DNA of 64,000 nucleotides from Nitrospira sp. (GCA_029194665.1 JARFXO010000001.1:62001-126000), one strand, 5' to 3'. Positions 53,833-62,973 are shown, numbered from the stretch's first letter. The notes: a model not told the origin generated them from the sequence alone. Numbers and translations are program-made.

Positions 53833-54153
53833 TTACACATGCTCGTCACAAGGGAAGGAAAAGACCTTGAGGGGAATCGGGGTGTCATGGGACGACGCTT
53901 TGCGTGTGGCATGCAGGGCTTGCAGCGCGGTGATCGCCTGATCGGCATGGTCGGAGGGGAGGACCGCAAAAATGATCGTATTGGTGTCGGGGTTGAGGAA
54001 GGTCCCATACACACGACCCGAGACCCCCTTCCCCATGACGTTACTCAAGACCGTGTAGGCCTTGACCCCGTTTCGCTCCAGGAGGTCCTCTAAGTCCCCT
54101 AACATCGAGTCTCGGGCCACAATGATGAGGGTTCTCATCTGCGTGTTATCCAT
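53833..54153 (-). CDS. PII-like protein linked to RND efflux operon, copy 2
   Basis: The protein has 106 residues and is almost the same as copy 1, with changes such as LEDLLERNG and SNVMGKG. The DNA is also nearly identical over the gene, at an offset of 10606 that differs from that of the outer-membrane factor block. It is the last gene of the second RND operon and is convergent with the regulator gene 14 bp away. Confidence 0.75.
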   Translation of the reverse strand: MDNTQMRTLIIVARDSMLGDLEDLLERNGVKAYTVLSNVMGKGVSGRVYGTFLNPDTNTIIFAVLPSDHADQAITALQALHATRKASSHDTPIPLKVFSFPCDEHV

Positions 54154-54417
54154 CTGTTCTCATCCCTCCCGTCCGGATGCCACCCTCATGAGACCAGCCT
54201 CGTCCCGACCACCTATTTGAGTGCCGATTCGTGGCTCAGTTCCTGAATCAATGGATCACCATCTGTGCTCGTGGCCCTGCATTCGCCGAACAAGGTGCCT
54301 GCCTTAGTCACTTCGTTGTGAGACGTCCGCCTCGTCGTTCGTGCATCCGCTCTCGTGGGTTCCAGGCCAGCGACCCTGGTCCTGTTCTACCGCCGTGCAG
54401 GTTGCCGATGCAACCCC
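54154..54417. other. Gap between outer-membrane factor and PII-like genes, copy 2
   Basis: No gene is seen. It is 95 bp shorter than the corresponding gap in the first module. The part from 54335 on is shared almost exactly with 43824 onward; the rest is diverged. Confidence 0.45.
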
Positions 54418-56161
54418 TCATTGTTGCCGCACGGCGGGCTTGGTCAGATCGTTGTACAAATGGTTATTCTCGGGATGCCCCGCGATGATCCCGCCGGCCC
54501 CGCCGGCGGGAGTCGATTTGTCAATCTTGACATATTGGAACGTCCCAAACGGTTGAATCTGCTCGTCCGAGGGCAATTGCTGCCGGTTCCACCCGCCGCC
54601 CAGGGCGCGGATGAGGGCGACGGAGGAGCGCAGCAGGTCGGCCTTGATTTGCACCGCGTCGATGCGCGCCAGCAGCGTCTGGAGCTCGGCGTAAATGACT
54701 TCCAAACTGGACGCCAGCCCGCCCTGGTACAGTTCGATGGTGAGATTCTGCGTTTTGAAGTACGCGCCCACGGCGGCGTCCTGCCGATCGGCCGCGAGGG
54801 TCAGGCGGTTCGTCAGAGTCAAATTGTTCTCGACCTCGCGAAACGCGTTGAGCACGGTCGACCGGTACAGATCCTCCATTTCGCGATAGGCCGCCCAGGC
54901 CTGGTTCAATTGGGCGCGGCGATAGCCCCCTTGGAACACCGGGAGCGACACGGCGGCGCCATAGGCCCAGAAACTATTGGCCAGCTTGACCAGATTGAAG
55001 CCGTCTTCAAAGCCGCCATCCGCCCGAAACGCAAGGTTGGGAAAAAACGCGGCCCGGGCGATCCCGACGGCCCGGCTGGCCTGGGCCATCCGGCGCTCAC
55101 TGCCCGCGATGTCGGGCCGGCGCTCCAGCAAGGTGGCGGGCAGGGTCCGCGGCACCGTAAAGCTGGCGACCTGCAGTTCGTTGATCGGGTCAATCGTAAA
55201 ACTGGTCGGCGTCACATTGAGCAGGATGGCGATCGCCTGTTCCGTCACTTGCCGTTGGGCTTGCACCTGCGCGAGTTTCGTCTGGGTGCTGTAGTACAGC
55301 GATTCCACCCGGGCGACATCGAGGGCGGACGCGATCGCGCCGGCAAACTGAGATTTGACGAGGTCGAGCGTGCTTTTGTAGAGGTCGATCGATTGCACGT
55401 AGATGGCGGTCTGGGCGTCGAAGCCCCGGAGGAGCCAATAGTCCGTCCCCACCTCCGCTTGAAGGCTCAGGCGGGCGAGACCCCAGTCGGCGGCCCGTTC
55501 TTGAGCGCGGTAGGTCTCCACCTGGGCGGTATTGCGAAGCGCCGACCATAAATCATACTCCCAGGAGGCCAACCCACCCAGTTCCATCGTGGCTTGTTGC
55601 AACGGGCTATTTTCTGGACGAAAGAGGCGCTCAAACGACTGCCGGTTGTGGGACCCGCCGAACTCGATCCCGATCTGCGGCAGGTATTGCGCCCGGGCCT
55701 TCATCATGATGTTACGGGCCTGCACGAACCGCTCGGCGGCGGCCTGGAGGTCCGGATTGGCCTCCATGGCCTGCTCGACGAGCTTATTCAGCACCGGATC
55801 GTTATACGCTTTCCACCAATCCGGGCGCAGTTCCGTATCCGACGGAGTGGCCTCCACGAAGGGACTGGAGCCATGCCACGACGCCGGTACGACGTATTGC
55901 GGCGGCTCATAGGTCGGCGCCAGATTGGCGCGCGGTAACCAATCGCTGCACGCCGGCAGCAGGAGCGCCACCAGCACCAGGCTGCAGCGCTCCAGGCAGG
56001 CGCGCACAAGACACAATAGGTCCGATCTCGTTGGTCTTCTCATGGGTACACAATCGCTCCAATCTCTCGACGCTCAAATGTCATAACGGCTTCGACGATG
56101 AGTCTTGCTTGGGTGCGGCCGCTTCCGGTGCCGGCTTCTCGCCCGTGACGAGATCGTAGCC
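54335..56161. repeat. Near-identical block shared with 43824-45650
   Basis: This is the second copy of the 1.83-kb block. Beyond 56161, in the adaptor gene, similarity to the first module drops at once to that of ordinary paralogues. Confidence 0.85.
54418..56043 (-). CDS. RND outer-membrane factor lipoprotein (NodT/CusC type), copy 2
   Basis: The protein has 541 residues and is identical to copy 1 except for two residues near the N terminus (RSDLLCL against RSETLCL), including the lipobox Cys 32. The adaptor proteins of the two modules differ, so one channel type serves two distinct inner-membrane pumps. It begins 37 bp after the adaptor stop. Confidence 0.9.
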   Translation of the reverse strand: MRRPTRSDLLCLVRACLERCSLVLVALLLPACSDWLPRANLAPTYEPPQYVVPASWHGSSPFVEATPSDTELRPDWWKAYNDPVLNKLVEQAMEANPDLQAAAERFVQARNIMMKARAQYLPQIGIEFGGSHNRQSFERLFRPENSPLQQATMELGGLASWEYDLWSALRNTAQVETYRAQERAADWGLARLSLQAEVGTDYWLLRGFDAQTAIYVQSIDLYKSTLDLVKSQFAGAIASALDVARVESLYYSTQTKLAQVQAQRQVTEQAIAILLNVTPTSFTIDPINELQVASFTVPRTLPATLLERRPDIAGSERRMAQASRAVGIARAAFFPNLAFRADGGFEDGFNLVKLANSFWAYGAAVSLPVFQGGYRRAQLNQAWAAYREMEDLYRSTVLNAFREVENNLTLTNRLTLAADRQDAAVGAYFKTQNLTIELYQGGLASSLEVIYAELQTLLARIDAVQIKADLLRSSVALIRALGGGWNRQQLPSDEQIQPFGTFQYVKIDKSTPAGGAGGIIAGHPENNHLYNDLTKPAVRQQ

Positions 56162-57307
56162 TGCAGTAGGTGTGACGATGCGTACCTTGTTGCCCTCGAG
56201 CAATGCGGCGCTCGGGTTGTTCACGATGCGATCGTCGGGTGAAAGTCCCTCTTCAACCTCGACAATTTGATCCATGAGTTTACTAATCTTGATAGGTTTG
56301 AGGTGGATACGATCGTCCTCCGTTACCACGGCCACTTGTGTGCCTCGCTCCTGGAACACCAACGCAGTGGAGGGCATCGTGAAGGCTTGTCGGTCGATCG
56401 GCGCCGTCAGATGGACCTGGGCGTAGGAGCCGGGCCAGAGCGCTCGGTCCTCGTTGTCGATCGTGAACACGGTGGTGGCGGTGCGAGTGCCCACCTCGAA
56501 TCCCTTGGCAACGGTCAGAAACTGAAAGTCGAAATGTCGATGAGGCAATTGCGGCACGGTCACGTCGGCCTTCAGGCCCGGCTGGAGAAACGGTCCGAAC
56601 GCCTCCGGCACACTGACAAAGAGACGCAGCTTATCGACGACGGCGACTGTAAACAGGTTCGTTTTCGCATTGGGGGTACTGAGGTTGCCCTCCTTACTGA
56701 CCAAGTCGCCGACGTTGATGTTACGTTGGATGACGACACCGTCAAACGGCGCGATGATCTTCTTAAACCCAATGAACGCCTCGATGTTCTTGACCTTTTG
56801 CTCCGCTGCCTTGACCATCGCGCCCTGGGCTCTCATGTTTTGTTCCTGCACCGTGATCGACTGCTCGGACACCGCATGATTGGGGCGCAGCGCGATCCAG
56901 CGATTCGCGGTCACTTCGGCGAGCCGATATTTGGCGCGCTCGGATTCTAAATCCGCATGAGCCTGCCGAAATTCGGCGTCGAGATCCGGCGTGCTGATTT
57001 CGGCGAGGAGGTCGCCTGCCTTCACTGTGTCACCGTAGTCTTTGTGCCACATCTTCACATAGCCCGTGACGCGCGCGTAGATCGGCGCCTCGTACCAACC
57101 CACGATATTGCCGGGAAGCACAATGGTCTCGCTCCCCGGAAGCGGCTTGGGAGAAACGACCGCGACCGTGGGCACGGCCTCTTCGAGCGTCTTGTTGTGC
57201 AGCAAGGCGGCGTCGCTTTTGGCCTCTTGCATCCGATAGCCGAGGTAGGCTCCACAGACAATGACTGCTGCAATGATGATACGTGATCTAATGGATGTCA
57301 TAATCAT
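56081..57307 (-). CDS. RND periplasmic adaptor (membrane fusion protein), copy 2
   Basis: The protein has 408 residues: membrane anchor SRIIIAAVIVCGAYLGYRM, lipoyl half IYARVTGYVKMWHKDYGDTV, helical hairpin, second half IIAPFDGVVIQRNINVGDLV, then beta-barrel domains. It is a clear paralogue of copy 1, but diverged except for the last 25 or so residues. The start overlaps the stop of the permease C-half (ATGA), tying it to the split pump. Confidence 0.9.
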   Translation of the reverse strand: MIMTSIRSRIIIAAVIVCGAYLGYRMQEAKSDAALLHNKTLEEAVPTVAVVSPKPLPGSETIVLPGNIVGWYEAPIYARVTGYVKMWHKDYGDTVKAGDLLAEISTPDLDAEFRQAHADLESERAKYRLAEVTANRWIALRPNHAVSEQSITVQEQNMRAQGAMVKAAEQKVKNIEAFIGFKKIIAPFDGVVIQRNINVGDLVSKEGNLSTPNAKTNLFTVAVVDKLRLFVSVPEAFGPFLQPGLKADVTVPQLPHRHFDFQFLTVAKGFEVGTRTATTVFTIDNEDRALWPGSYAQVHLTAPIDRQAFTMPSTALVFQERGTQVAVVTEDDRIHLKPIKISKLMDQIVEVEEGLSPDDRIVNNPSAALLEGNKVRIVTPTAGYDLVTGEKPAPEAAAPKQDSSSKPL

Positions 57308-59004
57308 ATGATCTCCTTCGGTAGCTTAGCCGTACGCCGGCTGTAAACGATGGCATACACGCAGGGTACGAAAAACAGGGTGAAGAGCGTGGCCATGAGC
57401 AAGCCGCCGATGACGGCGCGACCCAATGGCGCGTTCTGTGAATAGCCCGTCGCCATGGGGACCATCCCGATAATCATGGCCGCGGCCGTCATGAGCACAG
57501 GACGGAACCTGGTCGTTCCGGCTTCGATCGCGGCCCGCAGCGCGTCGCCGTGCTCCTGGAGCATCTCGCGCGCATAGGACACCACGAGGATCGAGTTGGC
57601 GGTCCCTGTGCCCATGCACATGATGGCGCCGGTCAGCGCTGGCTCCGACAGACGCGTATGGGTGAGAAACAAGGCCCAGGCGATGCCTGCCAGCGCGCCG
57701 GGCAAGGCGGTAATGATGATGAAGGGATCGAGCCAGGATTGGAAATTGACGACGATCAACAGATAGATCAGCACGATCGCGGCGAGCAGCCCGAAGATCA
57801 GCTCAGAGTAGGCGTCCCGCATCAGCTGGGCTTGGCCGTGGATCTCAATTTCAGCCGTGCGGGGCTTCTCGTGCTTCAGACTCTCGGTAACCTTTTCAAC
57901 GTCCGCTAAAACGGCACCGAGGTCGCGCCCCTCAGTCGAGACATAGATGTCGAAGAGGGGCATGATGTTGCCGTGCGTGACGACGCCCGGCGTTCCCTCC
58001 ACCGAAAGGTCGGTCAAATTTCCTAGGAGTTGCACTTCGTTTGTGGTGGTATCGTTCCCTGAGTCGACCGGGACGGTCTTGAGGCTATTGACGCTATTGA
58101 TGAACGGCTGCGGCGTATAGACGTTGATCAGGTACGACATACCGGTTGAGGGATCAAGCCAGTAGACCTGATCCACTTGTTGGCTCCCGGCGGTCGTCAT
58201 GAGTAAGTTGTCGGCCATGTCCGACAGGGTTCTATTGACTCCGAGTCCGAACGTGCGGTCGCCTTCGACCATCATGGTCGGCGTGCGCATGGTTTGCTGG
58301 ATGACCACGTCTGTGGCGCCGGGGATGTCGCGATATTTGTCCATCAACTTCCGAGCAAACTCATAGCTGGCGTAGATGTCCGGGCCGTTGACCTGCACGT
58401 CGATCGGCGCGGGCGCGCCGAAGTTGAGAATCTTGGCGGTTAGATCGGACGGCTGAAACGTGAATTCGGTCCCCGGAAAGCGCTCCTTCAAGCCCTTACG
58501 GACGATCTGGCGGTACTCCCACACGGGAGACTTTTCGTCCTTCAAGAGGATCGTCAAATCACAATCCTGAGAGCCGACCGTCGGTGTCGGAATGAACGCG
58601 AGATTGTGCGGCCCGACCGGCAGACCGCAATTGCTGACGATGTTTTCGACTTGATCGGGCAACAGCTCTTCGATGGTGGCGGACACCAACGTGGCCAGAC
58701 GTCCGCTCACCTCGATGCGTGTGCCGAGCGGTGCCCGCATGTGCATTTGCAAGACCCCCGACCGGATCTCCGGGAAATAGTCGCGGCCGAGGAAGAAAAA
58801 TAAGCCCATCGAGGCTACCGCGATGACGAGTGAAACGGTGACGAAGACACGACGACGAGCGATCGCCCATTCCAACGAGGCGCCGTAGCGCTCGCGAAAC
58901 CGATTGAAATGGCGCTCGAAGTTCTTCTGAAAGCGGACGAAGATATTCGCCGATTGTTCCGCGCCTGGTTGTTCGTGGTGGTGGCCTTCATGCGGTTGCG
59001 ACAT
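57304..59004 (-). CDS. RND permease, C-terminal half of a split pump
   Basis: The protein has 566 residues and corresponds to the second half of the RND fold (helices 7-12 and second periplasmic loop): RVFVTVSLVIAVASMGLFFF, GNIMPLFDIYVSTEGRDL and GTGTANSILVVSYARE. It starts MSQPHEGHHHEQPG, a His-rich segment, at the cytoplasmic linker between halves. GAGGAG lies 5 bp before the ATG, a strong ribosome-binding site. It overlaps the end of the N-half gene by 17 bp in another frame. Both halves are intact, so a functional two-polypeptide permease is likely, as opposed to a decaying gene. Confidence 0.88.
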   Translation of the reverse strand: MSQPHEGHHHEQPGAEQSANIFVRFQKNFERHFNRFRERYGASLEWAIARRRVFVTVSLVIAVASMGLFFFLGRDYFPEIRSGVLQMHMRAPLGTRIEVSGRLATLVSATIEELLPDQVENIVSNCGLPVGPHNLAFIPTPTVGSQDCDLTILLKDEKSPVWEYRQIVRKGLKERFPGTEFTFQPSDLTAKILNFGAPAPIDVQVNGPDIYASYEFARKLMDKYRDIPGATDVVIQQTMRTPTMMVEGDRTFGLGVNRTLSDMADNLLMTTAGSQQVDQVYWLDPSTGMSYLINVYTPQPFINSVNSLKTVPVDSGNDTTTNEVQLLGNLTDLSVEGTPGVVTHGNIMPLFDIYVSTEGRDLGAVLADVEKVTESLKHEKPRTAEIEIHGQAQLMRDAYSELIFGLLAAIVLIYLLIVVNFQSWLDPFIIITALPGALAGIAWALFLTHTRLSEPALTGAIMCMGTGTANSILVVSYAREMLQEHGDALRAAIEAGTTRFRPVLMTAAAMIIGMVPMATGYSQNAPLGRAVIGGLLMATLFTLFFVPCVYAIVYSRRTAKLPKEII

Positions 59005-60460
59005 GGTGACTCCTCATCATATATTTTGCCATGGTGGGCACTAGTGTGAACGAAAGGATGAACGACGCGAGCATCGCGATCATGACGGCCTCCGCCATGG
59101 GCTTAAAGAGATAGCCGGAACTGCCGGTCAGCCCGAAGAGCGGGAGCCAGGCGATCGCGATGCAGAGCGTGGCGACGAGCGTCGGGACGACGATCTGATT
59201 GGCGGCGTCGATGATGGCCTGTTCCAGCGGCTTGCCCATCTCGAGATGGCGATCGATGTTTTCGATCATCACAGTTGCATCATCCACGAGGATCCCGACG
59301 GCCAGGGCCAGCCCGCCCAAGGTCATGACGTTGATCGTCTCCCCGAGCCAATGCAGGCCGATGATTGCGGTCAAGATGGACAGCGGGATCGACGTCCAGA
59401 CGATGACGGTGGCCCGCCAGGAGCCGAGCAACAGCAGCACAATGAGGCCGACCAGCGCGCCGGCGGTCAGCATTTCATGCAGCACGTCGGAGATCGCATC
59501 CTTGACGAAGGTCGAGGCGTCGTCCAAGAGCCGGATCTTCACGCTCTCCGGGACGACTTGCTCGGCCCGGGGAATCATCTTCTTGATCCCATCCACCACC
59601 GCCAGGGTCGAGGCCTCGGTGCTCTTCATGACGACGATGATGATGGTCTGCTTGCCTTTGACCAGCACCGCGTTCTGTTGCACTCGGCCCATGAGGCGCA
59701 CCGAGGCCACGTCGCGCAGATAGACGAACGCGTTGCCTTCCCGCTTGATCGGGATATTGGCGAACTCATCGATCTGCAACGGTGACGCATTCGACTGAAC
59801 GATCCAATCCGTCGTGTTGATCTTGATGTCGCCGGTGGGCAGCACGCGGTATTGCTTCATGAGGACATTGTGAATGTCGGACGGCGTGAGACTGCGGGCG
59901 AGCATTTTCTGTGGATCGAGGTTGACCATGACCTGCATATCCTGGCCCCCATAGGGATGCGGCAGGATGGCGCCGTTGACGGTCACGAGCAGCGGGCGGA
60001 TCCGCATGTAGGCGAGGTTGTAGAGCTCCGCAGGGGTCATACTGTCGGAGCTCACCTCCAGCATCGCCACGGGGATCGACGAGGGGGCGAGGCGCATGAT
60101 CATGGGCGGAGAAATGTCGGGCGGCAACGCTTTCACGACCGTCTGGGCAATAGCCGCGATGTCCGCTTCGGCCCGCCCCACGTCCACGCCGTCTTGGAGA
60201 TAGATATTGGTGATACTACTCCCGTAGTAGGAGTGGCTGTGCATGTACTTGATGCCTTCTACGGTGGCGGTCACGAACCGTTCGAACAGATACGTGATGC
60301 GGCCTTCCACCTGTTGCGGCAACAGGCCGGAGTAGATCCAGACGACGGAGGTGACCGGAATCAAGATATTCGGTAAGACATCGGTCGGCATGTGCTGAAC
60401 CGTCATCCCCCCGAACAGCACGATGAGGATCGACATCACCACGAAGGTGTACGGTCTGCG
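58957..60460. repeat. Tandem repeat copy A of the permease N-half
   Basis: This is a 1569-bp tandem unit shared with copy B at 60526-62029. The middle is essentially the same; small differences cluster at both ends. The left border lies inside codon 16 of the C-half ORF. Confidence 0.85.
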
Positions 60461-60487
60461 CAAGGCTATCGCGACGATCTGCTTCAT
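58988..60487 (-). CDS. RND permease, N-terminal half (copy A)
   Basis: The protein has 499 residues: MKQIVAIALRRPYTFVVMSI at the start, first periplasmic loop, helices 2-6 and the end LVPTMAKYMMRSHHVATA. In helix 4 GILVDDATVMIENIDRHL keeps both Asp residues, unlike the full-length pump of module 1. The stop lies inside the start region of the C-half gene. Its start is overlapped by a 29-codon stub ORF (ATGA), so translation is coupled from upstream. With the C-half it would build a complete RND protomer. Confidence 0.88.
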   Translation of the reverse strand: MKQIVAIALRRPYTFVVMSILIVLFGGMTVQHMPTDVLPNILIPVTSVVWIYSGLLPQQVEGRITYLFERFVTATVEGIKYMHSHSYYGSSITNIYLQDGVDVGRAEADIAAIAQTVVKALPPDISPPMIMRLAPSSIPVAMLEVSSDSMTPAELYNLAYMRIRPLLVTVNGAILPHPYGGQDMQVMVNLDPQKMLARSLTPSDIHNVLMKQYRVLPTGDIKINTTDWIVQSNASPLQIDEFANIPIKREGNAFVYLRDVASVRLMGRVQQNAVLVKGKQTIIIVVMKSTEASTLAVVDGIKKMIPRAEQVVPESVKIRLLDDASTFVKDAISDVLHEMLTAGALVGLIVLLLLGSWRATVIVWTSIPLSILTAIIGLHWLGETINVMTLGGLALAVGILVDDATVMIENIDRHLEMGKPLEQAIIDAANQIVVPTLVATLCIAIAWLPLFGLTGSSGYLFKPMAEAVMIAMLASFILSFTLVPTMAKYMMRSHHVATA

Positions 60488-60573
60488 CCTTCACCTGTGA
60501 CCTTCGTTAGGGACTTCCTCAAGGATTCCGCGCCTGGTTGTTCGTGGTGGTGGCCTTCATGCGGTTGCGACAT
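60484..60573 (-). pseudogene. 29-codon stub: fused beginning of a lost permease C-half
   Basis: The ORF starts MSQPHEGHHHEQPGAE exactly like the C-half gene, with the same GAGGAG ribosome-binding site. It then departs into SLRKSLTKVTGEG and stops, overlapping the next start codon by four bases. It is the junction left by duplication or deletion, and may be translated as a leader coupling the two N-half genes. Confidence 0.7.
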
Positions 60574-62029
60574 GGTGACTCCTCATCATATATTTCGCCA
60601 TGGTCGGCACCAATGTGCGCGAAAGGATGAACGACGCGATCATCGCGATCATGACGGCCTCCGCCATGGGCTTAAAGAGATAGCCGGAGGCACCGGTCAG
60701 CCCGAAGAGCGGGAGCCAGGCGATCGCGATGCAGAGCGTGGCGACGAGCGTCGGGACGACGATCTGATTGGCGGCGTCGATGATGGCCTGTTCCAGCGGC
60801 TTGCCCATCTCGAGATGGCGATCGATGTTTTCGATCATCACAGTTGCATCATCCACGAGGATCCCGACGGCCAGGGCCAGCCCGCCCAAGGTCATGACGT
60901 TGATCGTCTCCCCGAGCCAATGCAGGCCGATGATTGCGGTCAAGATGGACAGCGGGATCGACGTCCAGACGATGACGGTGGCCCGCCAGGAGCCGAGCAA
61001 CAGCAGCACAATGAGGCCGACCAGCGCGCCGGCGGTCAGCATTTCATGCAGCACGTCGGAGATCGCATCCTTGACGAAGGTCGAGGCGTCGTCCAAGAGC
61101 CGGATCTTCACGCTCTCCGGGACGACTTGCTCGGCCCGGGGAATCATCTTCTTGATCCCATCCACCACCGCCAGGGTCGAGGCCTCGGTGCTCTTCATGA
61201 CGACGATGATGATGGTCTGCTTGCCTTTGACCAGCACCGCGTTCTGTTGCACTCGGCCCATGAGGCGCACCGAGGCCACGTCGCGCAGATAGACGAACGC
61301 GTTGCCTTCCCGCTTGATCGGGATATTGGCGAACTCATCGATCTGCAACGGTGACGCATTCGACTGAACGATCCAATCCGTCGTGTTGATCTTGATGTCG
61401 CCGGTGGGCAGCACGCGGTATTGCTTCATGAGGACATTGTGAATGTCGGACGGCGTGAGACTGCGGGCGAGCATTTTCTGTGGATCGAGGTTGACCATGA
61501 CCTGCATATCCTGGCCCCCATAGGGATGCGGCAGGATGGCGCCGTTGACGGTCACGAGCAGCGGGCGGATCCGCATGTAGGCGAGGTTGTAGAGCTCCGC
61601 AGGGGTCATACTGTCGGAGCTCACCTCCAGCATCGCCACGGGGATCGACGAGGGGGCGAGGCGCATGATCATGGGCGGAGAAATGTCGGGCGGCAACGCT
61701 TTCACGACCGTCTGGGCAATAGCCGCGATGTCCGCTTCGGCCCGCCCCACGTCCACGCCGTCTTGGAGATAGATATTGGTGATACTACTCCCGTAGTAGG
61801 AGTGGCTGTGCATGTACTTGATGCCTTCTACGGTGGCGGTCACGAACCGTTCGAACAGATACGTGATGCGGCCTTCCACCTGTTGCGGCAACAGGCCGGA
61901 GTAGATCCAGACGACGGAGGTGACCGGAATGGTGATATTCGGGAAGACATCGGTCGGCATGTGCTGAACCGTCAGCCCCCCGAACAGCACGATGAGGATC
62001 GACATCACCACGAAGGTGTACGGTCTGCG
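60526..62029. repeat. Tandem repeat copy B of the permease N-half
   Basis: Same unit as 58957-60460, offset 1569. Differences lie near the ends, such as DVFPNITIPV against DVLPNILIPV, and FILSRTLVP against FILSFTLVP. Confidence 0.85.
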
Positions 62030-62056
62030 CAGAGCAATGAGAACGATCTTATTCAT
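60557..62056 (-). CDS. RND permease, extra N-terminal half (copy B)
   Basis: The protein has 499 residues, starting MNKIVLIALRRPYTFVVMSI and ending LVPTMAKYMMRSHHVATA. It is intact, with both helix-4 Asp residues (GILVDDATV). No second C-half follows it, only the 29-codon stub. It is the first gene of the second RND operon. It could form alternative protomers with the single C-half, or be a relict of a second split pump. The N-terminal 40 residues differ from copy A more than the rest does. Confidence 0.85.
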   Translation of the reverse strand: MNKIVLIALRRPYTFVVMSILIVLFGGLTVQHMPTDVFPNITIPVTSVVWIYSGLLPQQVEGRITYLFERFVTATVEGIKYMHSHSYYGSSITNIYLQDGVDVGRAEADIAAIAQTVVKALPPDISPPMIMRLAPSSIPVAMLEVSSDSMTPAELYNLAYMRIRPLLVTVNGAILPHPYGGQDMQVMVNLDPQKMLARSLTPSDIHNVLMKQYRVLPTGDIKINTTDWIVQSNASPLQIDEFANIPIKREGNAFVYLRDVASVRLMGRVQQNAVLVKGKQTIIIVVMKSTEASTLAVVDGIKKMIPRAEQVVPESVKIRLLDDASTFVKDAISDVLHEMLTAGALVGLIVLLLLGSWRATVIVWTSIPLSILTAIIGLHWLGETINVMTLGGLALAVGILVDDATVMIENIDRHLEMGKPLEQAIIDAANQIVVPTLVATLCIAIAWLPLFGLTGASGYLFKPMAEAVMIAMIASFILSRTLVPTMAKYMMRSHHVATA

Positions 62057-62398
62057 GCCAGATCCTCTTATTCTTTTTCGCGTTCATATTCATGGAACCA
62101 GTCTCTTAATCGGAACCATCGGAACCATAGGAGATTGCTTCTCAGGAAGGCCGCCGTTCACATTCATAAAGCTTGTGAGCGATCGAGCTTCAAATGAAAG
62201 ATGCAGCGTGCCCGCCGCCGATTCTTTCACCGATCTGTCCTGATCTACCACCGGCTTAATTGCGACAGGGTCATCTTGAATGCTGATCATGAGATCAATA
62301 CCGTGCAAAGTGTCTGCCTAACCTAGTGAAGTGCGCAGGTCGTACGAATTATGACAGTTGACGTAGTTTTCCTCGGAAAGAGTGAAACTCGATCAAAA

Positions 62399-62409
62399 GA
62401 CACTGTGTC
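62399..62409. promoter_or_regulatory. Perfect palindrome GACACTGTGTC
   Basis: It matches the TGTGTCA motif repeated upstream of the first kinase gene and extends it to a full inverted repeat. It is a likely binding site of the shared regulator. Confidence 0.45.
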
Positions 62410-62446
62410 AGGAACGCATAGGTGTGCCAAGATGACCTAGTCTGAG

Positions 62447-62469
62447 CGCATCCATCGACGATGGATGCG
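62447..62469. other. Ten-bp-stem hairpin with three-base loop
   Basis: CGCATCCATC and GATGGATGCG flank GAC. No T-tract follows. It may be an operator or an RNA structure; the role is unknown. Confidence 0.35.
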
Positions 62470-62973
62470 GAGCGATTCATCAAAAACGATTATTCGAATA
62501 AATGTGATCTTAGAGCGCGAGTAGATTGAGCAATCAATCGTGGAATTGTTCAGAAAAACATGTGTTTGTCTTTGAGGGTTGTGCTGTGAGCTGCCCTTCG
62601 GAATGATTCTGACAGAGGCTCCAGACGATCGTGAGAATAACTCCATCGTAAGTCGGAAACTGCACGTCTGTGGCGCGTAGAGACTCTCACTGAGAGAGTT
62701 GCGCTGCTTCGAGGCGAGGCAAAACGACAGACATGTGCGACTACGCCCTCTTCCACCCAGTAAGAAATCTCTGAGATCTATCAAGAGACATCATAATAAA
62801 TACAATTGCATGCTCGCTGAAAACCACTTGTGTGGATGCTCAAGGTCCTAGGGTTCCATCGAGGAGTATCGCTTGAGAGAGAGATCGACATGCGTAACGC
62901 ACGACATACACAGACTCTTGGCATGGCACGTGCTTAGAACAGGAATGAAGGAAATAGTGCTCTTGTGGATCAG

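Larger units (their letters stand above)
62057..62872. other. Divergent regulatory region before the second regulator copy
   Basis: About 815 bp without a supported gene. It holds the palindrome GACACTGTGTC (62399-62409), related to the heptamers at 50173-50670, and a stable hairpin CGCATCCATC-GAC-GATGGATGCG at 62447-62469. The promoters of the split-pump operon and of the second regulator should lie here. Confidence 0.45.

Noticed and set aside
58988-59004. Programmed frameshift joining the two permease halves
   Set aside because: No slippery heptamer is seen. The C-half has its own strong ribosome-binding site, so reinitiation is the simpler explanation.
60392-61354. Plus-strand frame rich in Asp/His/Arg opposite the permease N-halves
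   Set aside because: It is a shadow of the permease coding strand and is duplicated only because the permease segment is.
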